Part shown: piece by piece, positions 22,542 through 32,127 of the stretch | Position numbering within the stretch: position 1 is the stretch's first letter | Layout: every line of letters begins with the position of its first letter | Source: Prolixibacteraceae bacterium | GTDB lineage: Bacteria; Bacteroidota; Bacteroidia; Bacteroidales; Prolixibacteraceae | DNA length: 32,574 nucleotides | NCBI GenBank assembly: GCA_025210775.1 | Contig: JAOARB010000002.1 | Span: 1-32,574, forward strand | Reading direction: 5' to 3' | Notes under the pieces: generated by a model | Database searches by the model: none | What the model saw: only the letters and a program-made list of their open reading frames with translations | What the model was told of the DNA's origin: nothing | Translations under genes and position numbers: made by a program

Positions 22542-23846
22542 CTAGAATAAGTATAATATCTTTTCAAGCCCAACACCTCTTGATCCTTTAATAAGAATAA
22601 GAGAATCTTTTATCTCTCCATCTTGAAGATGATGAATAAGTGCATCCGTGTCTTTAAAAGTGTTGGGGCCAGGTGCTATTTTAGAGAAGATCTCTCCAAC
22701 AAGGAAGTGTTCCTTAAAAGATGGATCTTTTAGCATCTCTACTAGTTTTTTATGTTCTTGCTCAGTTACGTCTCCTAGTTCAAGCATATCCCCTAAGATT
22801 AACATCTTTTGTGGGTGTTTCAATTTAGAGAAGTTCATGATAGATTCCTTCATACTCGAAGGGTTTGCATTGTAGGTGTCGATAATAAGATCGTTAAATT
22901 GTCGACGCATAAACTGTGAACGAAGGTTTTTGGGAACATATTTTTCGATCGCTTCTTTGATCTTAAGTGGTTCCACTTCGAAATGTTTTGCAATAGTTAT
23001 TGCTGCTGCAATATTAGCACAGTTATATGATCCTACTAGATTGGTAAGGATATATAGATATCCTTTAGGAAATTTCGCTTTTAGACGAATAAGAATGCTA
23101 TGATGATCTTCTTCTAGTACATAAGTGTCGGCATTGCTATCTCCTTGCGTACTATAGCTTATCGTCTCGACATCTTTGGGAAGAAGTTCTTGCAGGTCTT
23201 TGTCTTCGTAATGGATAAATATCTTGCCTTTACGTCGAGATACACTTTCGTAAAGTTCTGCCTTGGTTTTCTTGATCATTTCGAACGACCCAAATCCTTC
23301 AAGATGGGCTTTCCCTACATTGGTGATAATACCATAATCAGGTTCAGCTAAAGTACATAAGAATGCAATCTCTTTAGGATGATTTGCTCCCATTTCAACA
23401 ATAACAATCTCATCTTCAGGATCTATAGACAGTAGGGTTAGAGGGACCCCAATATGATTGTTTAAATTGCCTTCTGTAGCATGAATTTTATAGGTTGTTT
23501 TCAGTACGGTAGCAATCAACTCTTTCGTGGTTGTCTTTCCGTTGGTTCCTGTTATACCTATAATTTTTGCTTTACAGAAGCGTCGATGTTTAAGTGCTAG
23601 CTGCTGTAAGCATTCCAGCACATCGTCTACTAGTAAGTAGCGAGGATCATCTTCTTTCCCATATTGGGAATTGTCATATACAACGTATGAAGCACCTTTG
23701 TTTATCGCTTCATCAATATATTCGTTTCCATCAAAGTTACTGCCTTTGAGTGCAAAGAATATACTCTTAGATGTCACCTTTCTTGTATCTGTAGAGATTG
23801 CTCTATTTTTAAGAAAGATCTGATGTAATGCATCAATGGTAACCAT
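22542..23846 (-). CDS. murF: UDP-MurNAc-tripeptide:D-Ala-D-Ala ligase MurF
   Basis: This enzyme of about 434 aa adds D-Ala-D-Ala to the peptidoglycan precursor in the cytoplasm. It shows the N-terminal MurF fold (STDTRKV, FFALKGSNFDGNEYI), the ATP loop GITGTNGKTTTKE, the VEMGANHPKEIAFL segment, and the C-terminal YNANPSSMKES and LGDMLELGD motifs. A first ATG at 23858 is directly attached to the T run of a terminator hairpin; the ATG at 23846 (MVTIDALHQIFLKN) is preferred because it begins at the conserved region and leaves leader space. It lies just downstream of gldJ on the same strand, a neighbour pair that also occurs, to my recollection, in Flavobacterium. Transcription must pass or start after the hairpin. 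Confidence 0.93.
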   Translation of the reverse strand: MVTIDALHQIFLKNRAISTDTRKVTSKSIFFALKGSNFDGNEYIDEAINKGASYVVYDNSQYGKEDDPRYLLVDDVLECLQQLALKHRRFCKAKIIGITGTNGKTTTKELIATVLKTTYKIHATEGNLNNHIGVPLTLLSIDPEDEIVIVEMGANHPKEIAFLCTLAEPDYGIITNVGKAHLEGFGSFEMIKKTKAELYESVSRRKGKIFIHYEDKDLQELLPKDVETISYSTQGDSNADTYVLEEDHHSILIRLKAKFPKGYLYILTNLVGSYNCANIAAAITIAKHFEVEPLKIKEAIEKYVPKNLRSQFMRRQFNDLIIDTYNANPSSMKESIMNFSKLKHPQKMLILGDMLELGDVTEQEHKKLVEMLKDPSFKEHFLVGEIFSKIAPGPNTFKDTDALIHHLQDGEIKDSLILIKGSRGVGLEKILYLF

Positions 23847-23858
23847 AGCGTTTATCAT

Positions 23859-23883
23859 AAAAAAAGACTCCCGAATGGGAGCC
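23859..23883 (-). terminator. Terminator or attenuator between gldJ and murF
   Basis: On the minus strand GGCTCCC-ATTC-GGGAGTC (23866-23883, 7 bp with one G-U pair) is followed by seven T (23859-23865), directly before the first possible murF ATG. It should end most gldJ transcripts. Confidence 0.75.
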
Positions 23884-23904
23884 TTTATATTATTTGTTCT
23901 TTTC

Positions 23905-25371
23905 TTAATTGTCTATATTATCGGGATCCCCTAGGTGTGTCATGGCACATCTAAATCCTAGGTCATCAGCATCTGATGTTTCGTTCATATAACGACGTGA
24001 TCCAGGTGATAACCAGTATGGGCGATCTTTCCAACTTCCTCCTTTGTACACACGTACATGGTCATCAATACGAGGTTTTACACTACCTGCGTCATCTCCA
24101 AGATACATTTTGTCAGTACCTTGTTTTACGTTTTCATCAAGAGTCCAATCGTCTCCTAATACGATACGTGACTGGTAGTCTCCATCGTTAAAGTTAACGT
24201 AGTTTGCAACAGTATCTCTAATTAGTCTACCGTGCTCATCACGTTGTAGGTTTCCATCAGCATCTTTGCGGTATTGTGTGTAAACATTACCACGGATAGG
24301 TTGGAATTCAGAAACATCCATAGATGAAAGAGGACGATATACATCATATACCCACTCATTCACGTTTCCTGCCATTCCATAAAGACCTAAATCGTTAGAT
24401 CCAACTTCTGTTACAGGACCTGTAATATCGTAACCATCGTTAAGATGTCCTGCAAGTCCCATTAAGTCACCTCGTGAACGAGTGAAGTTGGCACGAATTT
24501 GACCTCTACGTTTTTTATCAGTATAACGTAAGTGGTGACCATCCCAAGGATAGATTCTTCTTTCAGTAAGAAGTTCACCAGTAGTGTTTCCTTCTAGTCC
24601 AAGAGCTGCAAATTCCCATTCTGCTTCAGTAGGAAGGCGATAACGAGGAAGAAGAATCCCATCAGATGGTTTTACTCTACGATCACCTCCTTCTTGGGTA
24701 AGATTTTCAATAGGATTATCTCCTTTTACACCATCATACAATCCAGAAAGGTATGTTTCGGTAGTAAAGATGTTTTCTCCTTGTTGCGCAGCATCATGTT
24801 TAAGGATACCGTTATCAATAAGAATTTGCTCGTTTACACGATCGGTACGCCATTTACAGTACTCCGATGCTTGTACCCAACTAACTCCAACAACAGGATA
24901 GTCACTAAAAGCCGGGTGACGCAAATAGTTCTCAAGATAAGGTTCATTGTAACTAAGCTCTTCTCTCCATACAAGTGTATCTGGAAGTGCTTTGTTGTAA
25001 GTTTCTTTATCATCTGGATATACACGACGTATCCAATGCAGATATTCTCTCCAATCGGCATTTCTAACTTCGGATTCATCCATATAGAATGAAGCGACAG
25101 TTACACGGCGAGGAGTGTTGTTCCAGTTGAACATTACATCTTGCTCGACACGTCCCATGGTAAAAGTTCCTCCTTGAACAAATACCAATCCAGGGCCTGT
25201 TGCTTGTTCATAACCTGACTTGTACTCAAAGCCACCATTCTCGGGATTGTTGTATTCCCATCCAGTTGTTCCTGACCTTTCTCCGCTGCCAGCCTTTTTC
25301 TTATTAAAGAGGCTACACGAAGTAGTGATGGCCAACAACCCAACAAATATTAGGATTCTTTTGATACTCAT
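23905..25371 (-). CDS. gldJ: T9SS/gliding lipoprotein GldJ
   Basis: This lipoprotein of about 488 aa starts at the ATG at 25371, which gives MSIKRILIFVGLLAITTSC with lipidated Cys19; an ATG 7 codons upstream (25392) is also open. The mature protein is a formylglycine-generating-enzyme (SUMF1-like) fold: VFVQGGTFTMG, DVMFNWNNTPRRV, SFYMDESEVRN, NYLRHPAFSDYPVVGVSWVQ, RLPTEAEWEFAALG, GMAGNVNEWVYD and RVYKGGSWKDRPYW. The NNTP signature and the long YPDDKETYNKALPDTLVWRE segment separate GldJ from GldK. GldJ is required for gliding and stabilises GldK in Flavobacterium; in non-gliders it serves T9SS. It is divergent from porU-porV, as in Flavobacterium johnsoniae as I recall it. Confidence 0.92.
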   Translation of the reverse strand: MSIKRILIFVGLLAITTSCSLFNKKKAGSGERSGTTGWEYNNPENGGFEYKSGYEQATGPGLVFVQGGTFTMGRVEQDVMFNWNNTPRRVTVASFYMDESEVRNADWREYLHWIRRVYPDDKETYNKALPDTLVWREELSYNEPYLENYLRHPAFSDYPVVGVSWVQASEYCKWRTDRVNEQILIDNGILKHDAAQQGENIFTTETYLSGLYDGVKGDNPIENLTQEGGDRRVKPSDGILLPRYRLPTEAEWEFAALGLEGNTTGELLTERRIYPWDGHHLRYTDKKRRGQIRANFTRSRGDLMGLAGHLNDGYDITGPVTEVGSNDLGLYGMAGNVNEWVYDVYRPLSSMDVSEFQPIRGNVYTQYRKDADGNLQRDEHGRLIRDTVANYVNFNDGDYQSRIVLGDDWTLDENVKQGTDKMYLGDDAGSVKPRIDDHVRVYKGGSWKDRPYWLSPGSRRYMNETSDADDLGFRCAMTHLGDPDNIDN

Positions 25372-25411
25372 AATTGATGTGGATTTATTCACTTTTCCTT
25401 TTCGACATTCA

Positions 25412-25419
25412 CAAATATA
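25412..25419 (-). promoter_or_regulatory. Possible -7 box of gldJ
   Basis: On the minus strand TATATTTG matches TAnnTTTG, about 41 bases before the gldJ start. A clear TTTG at -33 is not seen. The 25372-25654 divergent region otherwise shows no recognised element, and no good box was found for porU. Confidence 0.4.
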
Positions 25420-25654
25420 ACTAAAATTGGGTACACTATATTGTTAATGAGCTACAAGAATTTAAATTTTATCGTGTTTTTTGCTTGTAAGGCGTTGGTT
25501 TTCAGTCAACAAAACATAAATTCAATGTGCTAAAGTTTAATATACCATTCTATAATTATGTTTTAAATTAAAGACATAATGACGACAAAAACAATATATG
25601 TGGTGTAAAAACGTTATTATTATGGCGAAAAAGGTATTTAAATAGAAAAAAATA

Positions 25655-28600
25655 ATGACCCAAGATATATTATCTACATTTTCCAAGCGGTATAAATTTT
25701 TACTGATCTTGATCTTTATATCCCTAAGTGTAAGAACTGTTTATGGAGCTGATCAGTGGTTTTTATATTCAAGCAAAGAGGCTGGTGTTTTAAAAATAAA
25801 GAAGAGTGAATTAGCAACACGTAATCTTTCGTTATCGTCCTTTTCTATCTGGACTACAAAGAATACTAAAATAGATAATACCTCTCATTTTGATCATCGT
25901 GATTTGACGGAAATACCGTATGTTATCAAAAAAGATAATGATGGGGAAGATGCTGTGTTCTTTTATATTCATCCAACAGTGGAGTGGCAGTACGATAGGA
26001 GAGCTCAGCAGTGGAAGCATATAGACAATATATATACAGATAGGTCCTTTATCTATTTGTCGAGTAAATCTTCAACGAAAAGCATAACCCACAAGGATTG
26101 TTCGGAAGATTTAAATGCGAATACGTTAGATTATTTTGAAAGATTATATAGTAAATCTTTTCATGAGTATAATCTAAATGATTCTGGACAGGATTGGTTT
26201 AGTAATGTATATAATATTTCGACTCCTGTGGATATTGAAAATCCGATCACTGATCGTTACGATTCAGTACAGGTTGTTGTTCAGGGTATTGCAAGTAGTA
26301 AATCATCTTCTACCGCTTATTTAGAGAAGAATGGAACTCAGGTATCTTCTTCAATTATTCGAAGGGTGACCAATATTTATGAAGGTATTGTAGCATTTCC
26401 TTTCACATTAAAGACAACAGTCAAGTCGAATAGCGAATCATTACGATTGTATTTGAGTGGTGTTGAAACAGCGAAATATTATTTAGATTATTTTCGATTT
26501 ATAAGTTATCAGCCTTTATCATTGGGAACGAAACCTATCTATTTCCAGAATAGTAAGGTTGCTTTACAGCGCCCGTTACAATTTAATTACAAGTTAAGTA
26601 ATGTTACTTCTTCCTCTATCGTGTGGGATATTAGTTCTCCATTAGAATATGTCCAGGTTGATGGTACTGTCAAGGGTGCAGACCTGCTATTTAAGGACTC
26701 ACACGAGCAAATGGGACGATATGTTGCTTTTTCACCCAAACAAGGTATCTCTTCTCCTCTTTTTGAGAAAGAATTGACCAATGTAGATACGAATTTTAAT
26801 ATCTCTCCAGATTACATTATTATCTATCACAAAACATTTAAAAAACAAGCCTTTGGATTGAAGAAAATACATGATAAGGAGTTGGTTGTAGACATGGTGG
26901 ATATTGATGATATCTTCCTTAAATTTGGAGGTAATATTTATGATCCTAATGTTATTCGTAACTATATTAAAAAGCGTTATGATTCTCAGTTAGGAACCGA
27001 GCATCCTTTGAAATACCTTCTTCTTTTTGGTGGAGGAACTTTTGATCCGATCTCTCCAATATCTGCTAGTAATCCTAATTATATCCCTACTTTCCAATCT
27101 AAGAATTCTTTAGATGTGAGTAACTCTTTTGTTTCAGACGATGTGTATGGACTGATGCAAGAAGGCGAAAACGAACTAGTTGGAACTTTGGATATTGGTG
27201 TCGGAAGGGTCCCTTGTTCTAATCAAGAAGAGGCAAATACTTTTGTGGATAAAGTTAGAGGATATCTAGATGCAGCAAATCGTGGAGATTGGTGTACACG
27301 TACTTGTGTTATTGCGGATGATGAAGATTATGGTTTGCATTTAACTGACGCTGAAAAAATCTCTGATTATATTGTTAATGGTTATCCGTCGATGCATCTA
27401 TTTAAAATCTACTTGGATGCTTATACCGAGCAACGTAATCCTAGTGAAAGTTACCCTGAAGTAACCCAAGATATAACCAAATTCATGAAAGATGGAGGTC
27501 TATTGATGAATTATACTGGTCATGCTGGTATTCGAGGATTGGCCTCAGAGATGGTATTGTCTAAAGAAGATATTGGTAAATGGAATAATGGTTATCATCT
27601 GCCTTTGTTTGTTACAGCTACATGTGAACTTAGTAGGTGGGACTTGAAAGATCGTATTTCTGCAGGTGAGATGATCCTGTTTAACCCTAATGGTGGTGGA
27701 ATAGGTCTATTCTCAACGACACGTATCGTTTATTCTTCTTCTAATTATATTCTTAACAAGAATATCTATAATGCGATGTTTCGTAAGGATGAAAATGGCG
27801 AATATCCTCGCTTAGGTACAGTTATAAAGAATGCTAAAAAGTTGACTTATGGTGCGGTTAACAGACGTAAGTTTGCGTTGCTAGGTGATCCTGCATTGCG
27901 TTTGGTTTTCCCAAAATGGACTGTCAATACCGTTACTGTAGATGAACAGAAAGTGGATCTTAACCAAGATGTTACTATTAAATTGTTAGATCCTGTTTCA
28001 GTAGAAGCTGAAATAAAGGATGAGTTAGGTAATGAAGTTAGTGTTGATGGGGAAGTAATAATTAAAGTATTGGATAAACCTATTGAGGTCCAAACATTGG
28101 GCAATGGGGGCCAGAAACCACAGACTTATAAGGAGCAGAAAAACATATTGTTTCAAACCAAAGTCCCTGTGGTGGATGGAAAGTTTGAATTTGTCTTTGT
28201 ACTACCTAAAGATGTATCATATGAAGATGGAGAGTATCGTATTTCCTACTATTTTAAGAATGATAATGAAGATGCAATAGGTGACTTTACAAGGCTTAAA
28301 ACTGACGGAATCTCTTCTGAAGGTGCAAGTGATATTCAAGGACCTAAGTTGTCGTTATCTATTAATGAAGTTGAATGGCAAGAGGGGATGACTATCGGAA
28401 AAGAACCAATGTGGACATTTAATGTGGAGGATCAGTCTGGAATTAATACTTCACTGTCCAGTGTCGGTCACCAGATGGTTATGATTCTGGATAATGATAA
28501 TAATAAAAGGTTTGTTTTAAATAAAGGTTTTGAATTTATGCCGGGTAGTTATACCTCGGGAATTATTCATTGGAACCCACTAGATCTTACTCCAGGAAAA

Positions 28601-28972
28601 CATCATTTTAAAGTTAAGGTTTGGGATCTTCTTAATAACTCTTCTACGATGGAAGGTGAGTTCGTTGTAGAACCTTTTCTACAAATGCAGGTGACTGCTA
28701 TCTATCCGAATCCAACAAAGGGAGAGTTTCAGCTCCATTTAAAGCATAATATGGCATATTCAACGGTGGATACTAATATTGAGATTTATGATTTTAAAGG
28801 GGTTCTTTTGTGGAATAAGCAATTTGAACTGACTCAAAATGTTTATAATGAGAGTTTCAACCTTCCTCATCTTGGTATAACTTCTCCTGGAGTATATCTG
28901 ATACGTGTTAATGGAACGAATAAAGATGGAAATAAGTCGAAAGTTGTTAAAAAAATAATTCTAGAAAATTAA
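25655..28972 (+). CDS. porU: T9SS C25 signal peptidase/sortase PorU
   Basis: This 1105-aa cell-surface protein removes the C-terminal signal of T9SS cargo and attaches cargo to anionic LPS. A signal peptide (about residues 14-31) and a long N-terminal beta-rich prodomain are followed by a gingipain-type C25 domain. The catalytic pair is visible: NYTGHAG with His623 and VTATCELS with Cys657. The KYLLLFGGGTFDP and VGRVP segments are also typical. Ig-like strands follow. Residues about 1008-1105 are a type A T9SS sorting domain (AIYPNPTKGEFQLHL, then a GVYLIRVNG-like repeat and a basic end), as known for PorU itself. It is followed by porV 75 bases downstream and is divergent from gldJ. Confidence 0.95.
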   Translation: MTQDILSTFSKRYKFLLILIFISLSVRTVYGADQWFLYSSKEAGVLKIKKSELATRNLSLSSFSIWTTKNTKIDNTSHFDHRDLTEIPYVIKKDNDGEDAVFFYIHPTVEWQYDRRAQQWKHIDNIYTDRSFIYLSSKSSTKSITHKDCSEDLNANTLDYFERLYSKSFHEYNLNDSGQDWFSNVYNISTPVDIENPITDRYDSVQVVVQGIASSKSSSTAYLEKNGTQVSSSIIRRVTNIYEGIVAFPFTLKTTVKSNSESLRLYLSGVETAKYYLDYFRFISYQPLSLGTKPIYFQNSKVALQRPLQFNYKLSNVTSSSIVWDISSPLEYVQVDGTVKGADLLFKDSHEQMGRYVAFSPKQGISSPLFEKELTNVDTNFNISPDYIIIYHKTFKKQAFGLKKIHDKELVVDMVDIDDIFLKFGGNIYDPNVIRNYIKKRYDSQLGTEHPLKYLLLFGGGTFDPISPISASNPNYIPTFQSKNSLDVSNSFVSDDVYGLMQEGENELVGTLDIGVGRVPCSNQEEANTFVDKVRGYLDAANRGDWCTRTCVIADDEDYGLHLTDAEKISDYIVNGYPSMHLFKIYLDAYTEQRNPSESYPEVTQDITKFMKDGGLLMNYTGHAGIRGLASEMVLSKEDIGKWNNGYHLPLFVTATCELSRWDLKDRISAGEMILFNPNGGGIGLFSTTRIVYSSSNYILNKNIYNAMFRKDENGEYPRLGTVIKNAKKLTYGAVNRRKFALLGDPALRLVFPKWTVNTVTVDEQKVDLNQDVTIKLLDPVSVEAEIKDELGNEVSVDGEVIIKVLDKPIEVQTLGNGGQKPQTYKEQKNILFQTKVPVVDGKFEFVFVLPKDVSYEDGEYRISYYFKNDNEDAIGDFTRLKTDGISSEGASDIQGPKLSLSINEVEWQEGMTIGKEPMWTFNVEDQSGINTSLSSVGHQMVMILDNDNNKRFVLNKGFEFMPGSYTSGIIHWNPLDLTPGKHHFKVKVWDLLNNSSTMEGEFVVEPFLQMQVTAIYPNPTKGEFQLHLKHNMAYSTVDTNIEIYDFKGVLLWNKQFELTQNVYNESFNLPHLGITSPGVYLIRVNGTNKDGNKSKVVKKIILEN

Positions 28973-29047
28973 TTTATATATACTAATTCTTTTGATGTCC
29001 CGTTATGAAGTCATAGGGAATGATATAATACAATTTTTAATAATAGC

Positions 29048-30244
29048 ATGGAAAAGAGCTCAAAATATAAGAATCACTGTCGTTGGCATTCGGTGCTAGC
29101 GATCTTCCTTGTTTTAGGAATATCTATCACGTTTAAAGCAAATGCACAAACAACTGTTACTTCATCAAAGATGATTAGTAGTGCTGTCCCATTCTTAACT
29201 ATCTCACCAGATACGCGTGCAGGTGGTATGGGGGATTTGGGTGCTGCAACATCTCCAGATGTGAACTCTCAACATTGGAATGCTTCGAAATATGCTTTTG
29301 TTGACGGTAAGTCGGCTGTAGGTATTTCTTATATCCCTTGGCTTCGTAACTTGGCAGATGATATGAGTATTATGTATTTGTCTGGTTATTATCGTTTGGA
29401 TGACCAACAAGTAGTAAGTTCATCTTTGAGATATTTTAAATACGGTAATATTACATTGACTGATGTTAATGGTAGCCCATTGGGAAATCAATCACCAAAT
29501 GAATTTAGCTGTGATTTAGGCTATAGTAGAAAGCTTTCTGATAATTGGAGTGGAGCCGTAGTTGGTCGTTATATCCGATCAAGTGTAAATGTGGGTAGTG
29601 AAGGTTCTGAAGTTGGAAATGCCTTTGCCGCAGATATCTCTTTCTTCTATACCAACTCATGGTCAAGACACCGTCTAGATCGTACTTTCTCTATGGGGGT
29701 AAATTTCTCTAATATTGGTTCTAAGATATCTTTTGATGGTGGTAATAACGAAAGTTTCTTGCCAGCTAACATGCGTTTAGGTGTTGGTTATTCGATGGAT
29801 CTTGATAAATATAATAAGATTGTGTTTAATGCGGATGTAAGTAAATTGATGGTTCCTACTCCAAACCAAACAGCAACAGAGGGGAAAGATGGAGAGGTTA
29901 CCGTTTCTATTAATACAGGTATTGACAAGAGTGTTATTAGTTCTATATTTAGTTCCTTCGGTGATGCACCTGGTGGATTTTCTGAAGAACTACAAGAGTG
30001 TCAACTATCCTTTGGTGCAGAATATTGGTATGCCAATCAGTTTGCTTTACGTACAGGTTACTTTTATGAAAACGAGAATAAAGGAAATCGTAAATATATT
30101 ACAGCAGGTGCAGGGGTGAAACTAACAAGTTTTATTCTTGATTTTGCTTATATGATTCCAACAGAACAGAATCACCCATTAGCCAATACTTTAAGATTTT
30201 CTATTACTTTTGATATTGGAAGCATGATGAATGCTGGACGTTAA
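29048..30244 (+). CDS. porV: T9SS outer-membrane shuttle protein PorV
   Basis: This 398-aa outer-membrane beta-barrel of the FadL/PorV (LptO, PG27) type takes folded cargo from the SprA translocon to PorU. A signal peptide precedes AQTTVTSSKMISSAVPFLTI. The family signature SPDTRAGGMGDLGAATSPDVNSQHWN occupies about residues 54-79. Alternating hydrophobic strands run to the end, which finishes with a strand-like LRFSITFDIG and a short tail. It follows porU on the same strand and forms the attachment complex with it. ispF begins 18 bases downstream and may share its transcript. Confidence 0.95.
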   Translation: MEKSSKYKNHCRWHSVLAIFLVLGISITFKANAQTTVTSSKMISSAVPFLTISPDTRAGGMGDLGAATSPDVNSQHWNASKYAFVDGKSAVGISYIPWLRNLADDMSIMYLSGYYRLDDQQVVSSSLRYFKYGNITLTDVNGSPLGNQSPNEFSCDLGYSRKLSDNWSGAVVGRYIRSSVNVGSEGSEVGNAFAADISFFYTNSWSRHRLDRTFSMGVNFSNIGSKISFDGGNNESFLPANMRLGVGYSMDLDKYNKIVFNADVSKLMVPTPNQTATEGKDGEVTVSINTGIDKSVISSIFSSFGDAPGGFSEELQECQLSFGAEYWYANQFALRTGYFYENENKGNRKYITAGAGVKLTSFILDFAYMIPTEQNHPLANTLRFSITFDIGSMMNAGR

Positions 30245-30262
30245 TACCCAATGAATAGATAG

Positions 30263-30745
30263 ATGAAAAAGATTAGAGTTGGTTTAGGATATGATGTACA
30301 CGCATTAGCAGAAGGAGAGTCTTTGTGGCTTGGAGGTGTTAAGATAGAACACTCTCTGGGAACTGTTGCTCATTCTGATGGGGATGTGGTACTGCATGCT
30401 ATTTCTGATGCAATACTAGGAGCTGCTAAACTTCGTGATATTGGTTATCATTTCCCTGATACTGCTGAAGAGTATCGTGGTGCAGATAGTAGAACACTTC
30501 TAAAAGAGTGTGTTAGGATGGTAAAGGAAAAAGGTTACGAAATTGGTAATATTGATGCAACAATTGCAGCACAGAAACCGAAATTAATGCCTTATATTCC
30601 TTTAATGGAAAAGACTATAGCCGAAACTATTGGTGTGGATGAAGAAGATGTTGCTTTGAAAGCAACTACAACTGAAAAGCTTGGTTTCGAAGGACGCCAA
30701 GAAGGAATATCAGTTCAAGCTGTAGTGTTACTATATCAAGCATAG
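30263..30745 (+). CDS. ispF: 2-C-methylerythritol 2,4-cyclodiphosphate synthase
   Basis: This 160-aa enzyme of the non-mevalonate isoprenoid pathway forms the cyclic diphosphate. It has full family length. The zinc ligands are Asp11, His13 (GLGYDVHAL) and His45 (VVLHAISDA), with HSDGD at 37-41, FPDT and the substrate loop KATTTEKLGFEGR near the end. It lies 18 bases after porV and ends at a strong terminator, so it probably is the last gene of the porU-porV-ispF unit. No functional link to T9SS is known. Confidence 0.97.
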   Translation: MKKIRVGLGYDVHALAEGESLWLGGVKIEHSLGTVAHSDGDVVLHAISDAILGAAKLRDIGYHFPDTAEEYRGADSRTLLKECVRMVKEKGYEIGNIDATIAAQKPKLMPYIPLMEKTIAETIGVDEEDVALKATTTEKLGFEGRQEGISVQAVVLLYQA

Positions 30746-30771
30746 TCACTTAGTATTGAAATATAATAAAG

Positions 30772-30810
30772 GCACCGATCTTATTTCACAATAAGATCGG
30801 TGCTTTTTTT
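30772..30810 (+). terminator. Terminator after ispF
   Basis: A perfect 14-bp stem (GCACCGATCTTATT with AATAAGATCGGTGC, loop TCAC) is followed by seven T. With convergent genes on both sides it may also weakly serve the minus strand. Confidence 0.9.
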
Positions 30811-30838
30811 GTGTCATTATTTCCAAGATATATTGAAG

Positions 30839-32127
30839 CTATTTTAGGATTTTCCAAAGATACCATTGTATTAGAACGGAATTATAGTCTTGTTTTATTT
30901 TAAAGGGAACTTGATTATCTCTTAATTCTTTTTGTATCGAATGGGTGAGTTTTTGATAGTTAAGAATGTCATTTTTATTAATGAAATGCTCTTGGATAGA
31001 GCTCGGTAAGTATGGTTTTATTCTGTCTTTGAGTTTTTGTAAACTAAACTTCTTGCTTGTTAGTACTTCTGTAGACTCAAATTGAATATTGTAGTAGCTA
31101 AATATATGATTCTCTAATGTCTTGTTGTATAGCCTTTTTAGGTAAAGATCTTCGAATGAAGCCGATAAGAAGAAGTTTATAAACTCATGATGCCAGAATG
31201 GTAGAAAATGTTGAAACCCAAAATGACCAAAAATACGAGTAGAATTATTTATTAATCGAGCTTGACGATTAATCATATTTGAATAGATCAAATCTTTAAA
31301 CGAGTTAAAGATAAACTCAGATTGAATTAGAGATAGTGCTTTTTTCTTTTCTCTCTTTGTTAAATGGTGGTATACTGTAATGTCTTTTAAAATCGCTTGG
31401 CTCCTCTTTCTATCATCGGATATCTTGATATCGTCTTTCTTTATTTTACTTCCAGCAATCATATCTGCAGAATGACCTCCTATAAATACGGTGTTGGAAG
31501 GTAGTTTCTTCTTGAGATATTTTAATGCAGGAAAATCTTGTAAGAAGAAAGATGAGCTAATATGCCCCATCTTCTGATAGTAGGATTCAAATGATGGGTC
31601 TTTCTCTTTATCGTAGTCATTATAAGCAATAAACTCCCATTTAAATCCTAGCCTTTCAGCTGTCAGCTGCGCATTCTTTATCTCAGGAGAGGCTGCTCTG
31701 CCATAGGTGTAACAATAAGGGGATTTATTGTGTTTCTTGCAATATGCTGCGATCAAACGAGAATCATATCCACCAGTAAGAGGTAGTGCAATAGGACGAT
31801 CTCCTATAGCTTTAAATGTGTCTTCAAATATCTTATCAAGGACCTCTATTAAGTCTTCTTCTTGATGGCTCGGATATTCTTGTAATTGGTAGTATGGATG
31901 ATGTTGATGCTTCTTGTTATCGATGATTGTTATCTCTCCCGGCTTTACTTCGTATATTTTTTCAAAAAGTGTCTCGTTGTTTAATGTATATCCCGAAGCT
32001 TTAAAGTATGAGTATTGGTCCTTATTTATGCTAAGATTATTTTGTTCTAATATCATATAAGGATCATCTGTGATCAGAGGGTGTGACAAGTCGAGATAAA
32101 AGAATAGTGAGAAATTACGTATCCTAT
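30839..32127 (-). pseudogene. Asparagine-synthase-like gene, 5' end removed by IS
   Basis: The reading frame contains an asparagine synthase-type ATP pyrophosphatase domain (LPLTGGYDSRLIAAYC, in place of SGGxDS; FIGGHSADMIAG) and a C-terminal helical part. Upstream is only the end of a glutamine-amidotransferase-like domain (TDDPYM, then YEVKPGEITII). The N-terminal catalytic part, roughly 100 residues, is missing. No ATG exists at the 5' end: the frame stays open through a TTG at 32089 back into the neighbouring insertion sequence, reading IRNFSLFFYLDLSHPLI, which still looks like genuine family sequence. So the gene was cut by the transposon near 32127. A shorter product from the TTG (416 aa) is possible but probably not functional as a complete amidotransferase. 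Related genes occur in polysaccharide or peptide-modification clusters. Confidence 0.7.

Noticed and set aside
23905..25371. Formylglycine-generating enzyme or GldK
   Set aside because: The SUMF1-like fold is shared, but the NNTP segment, the LVWRE region and the porU neighbourhood fit GldJ.
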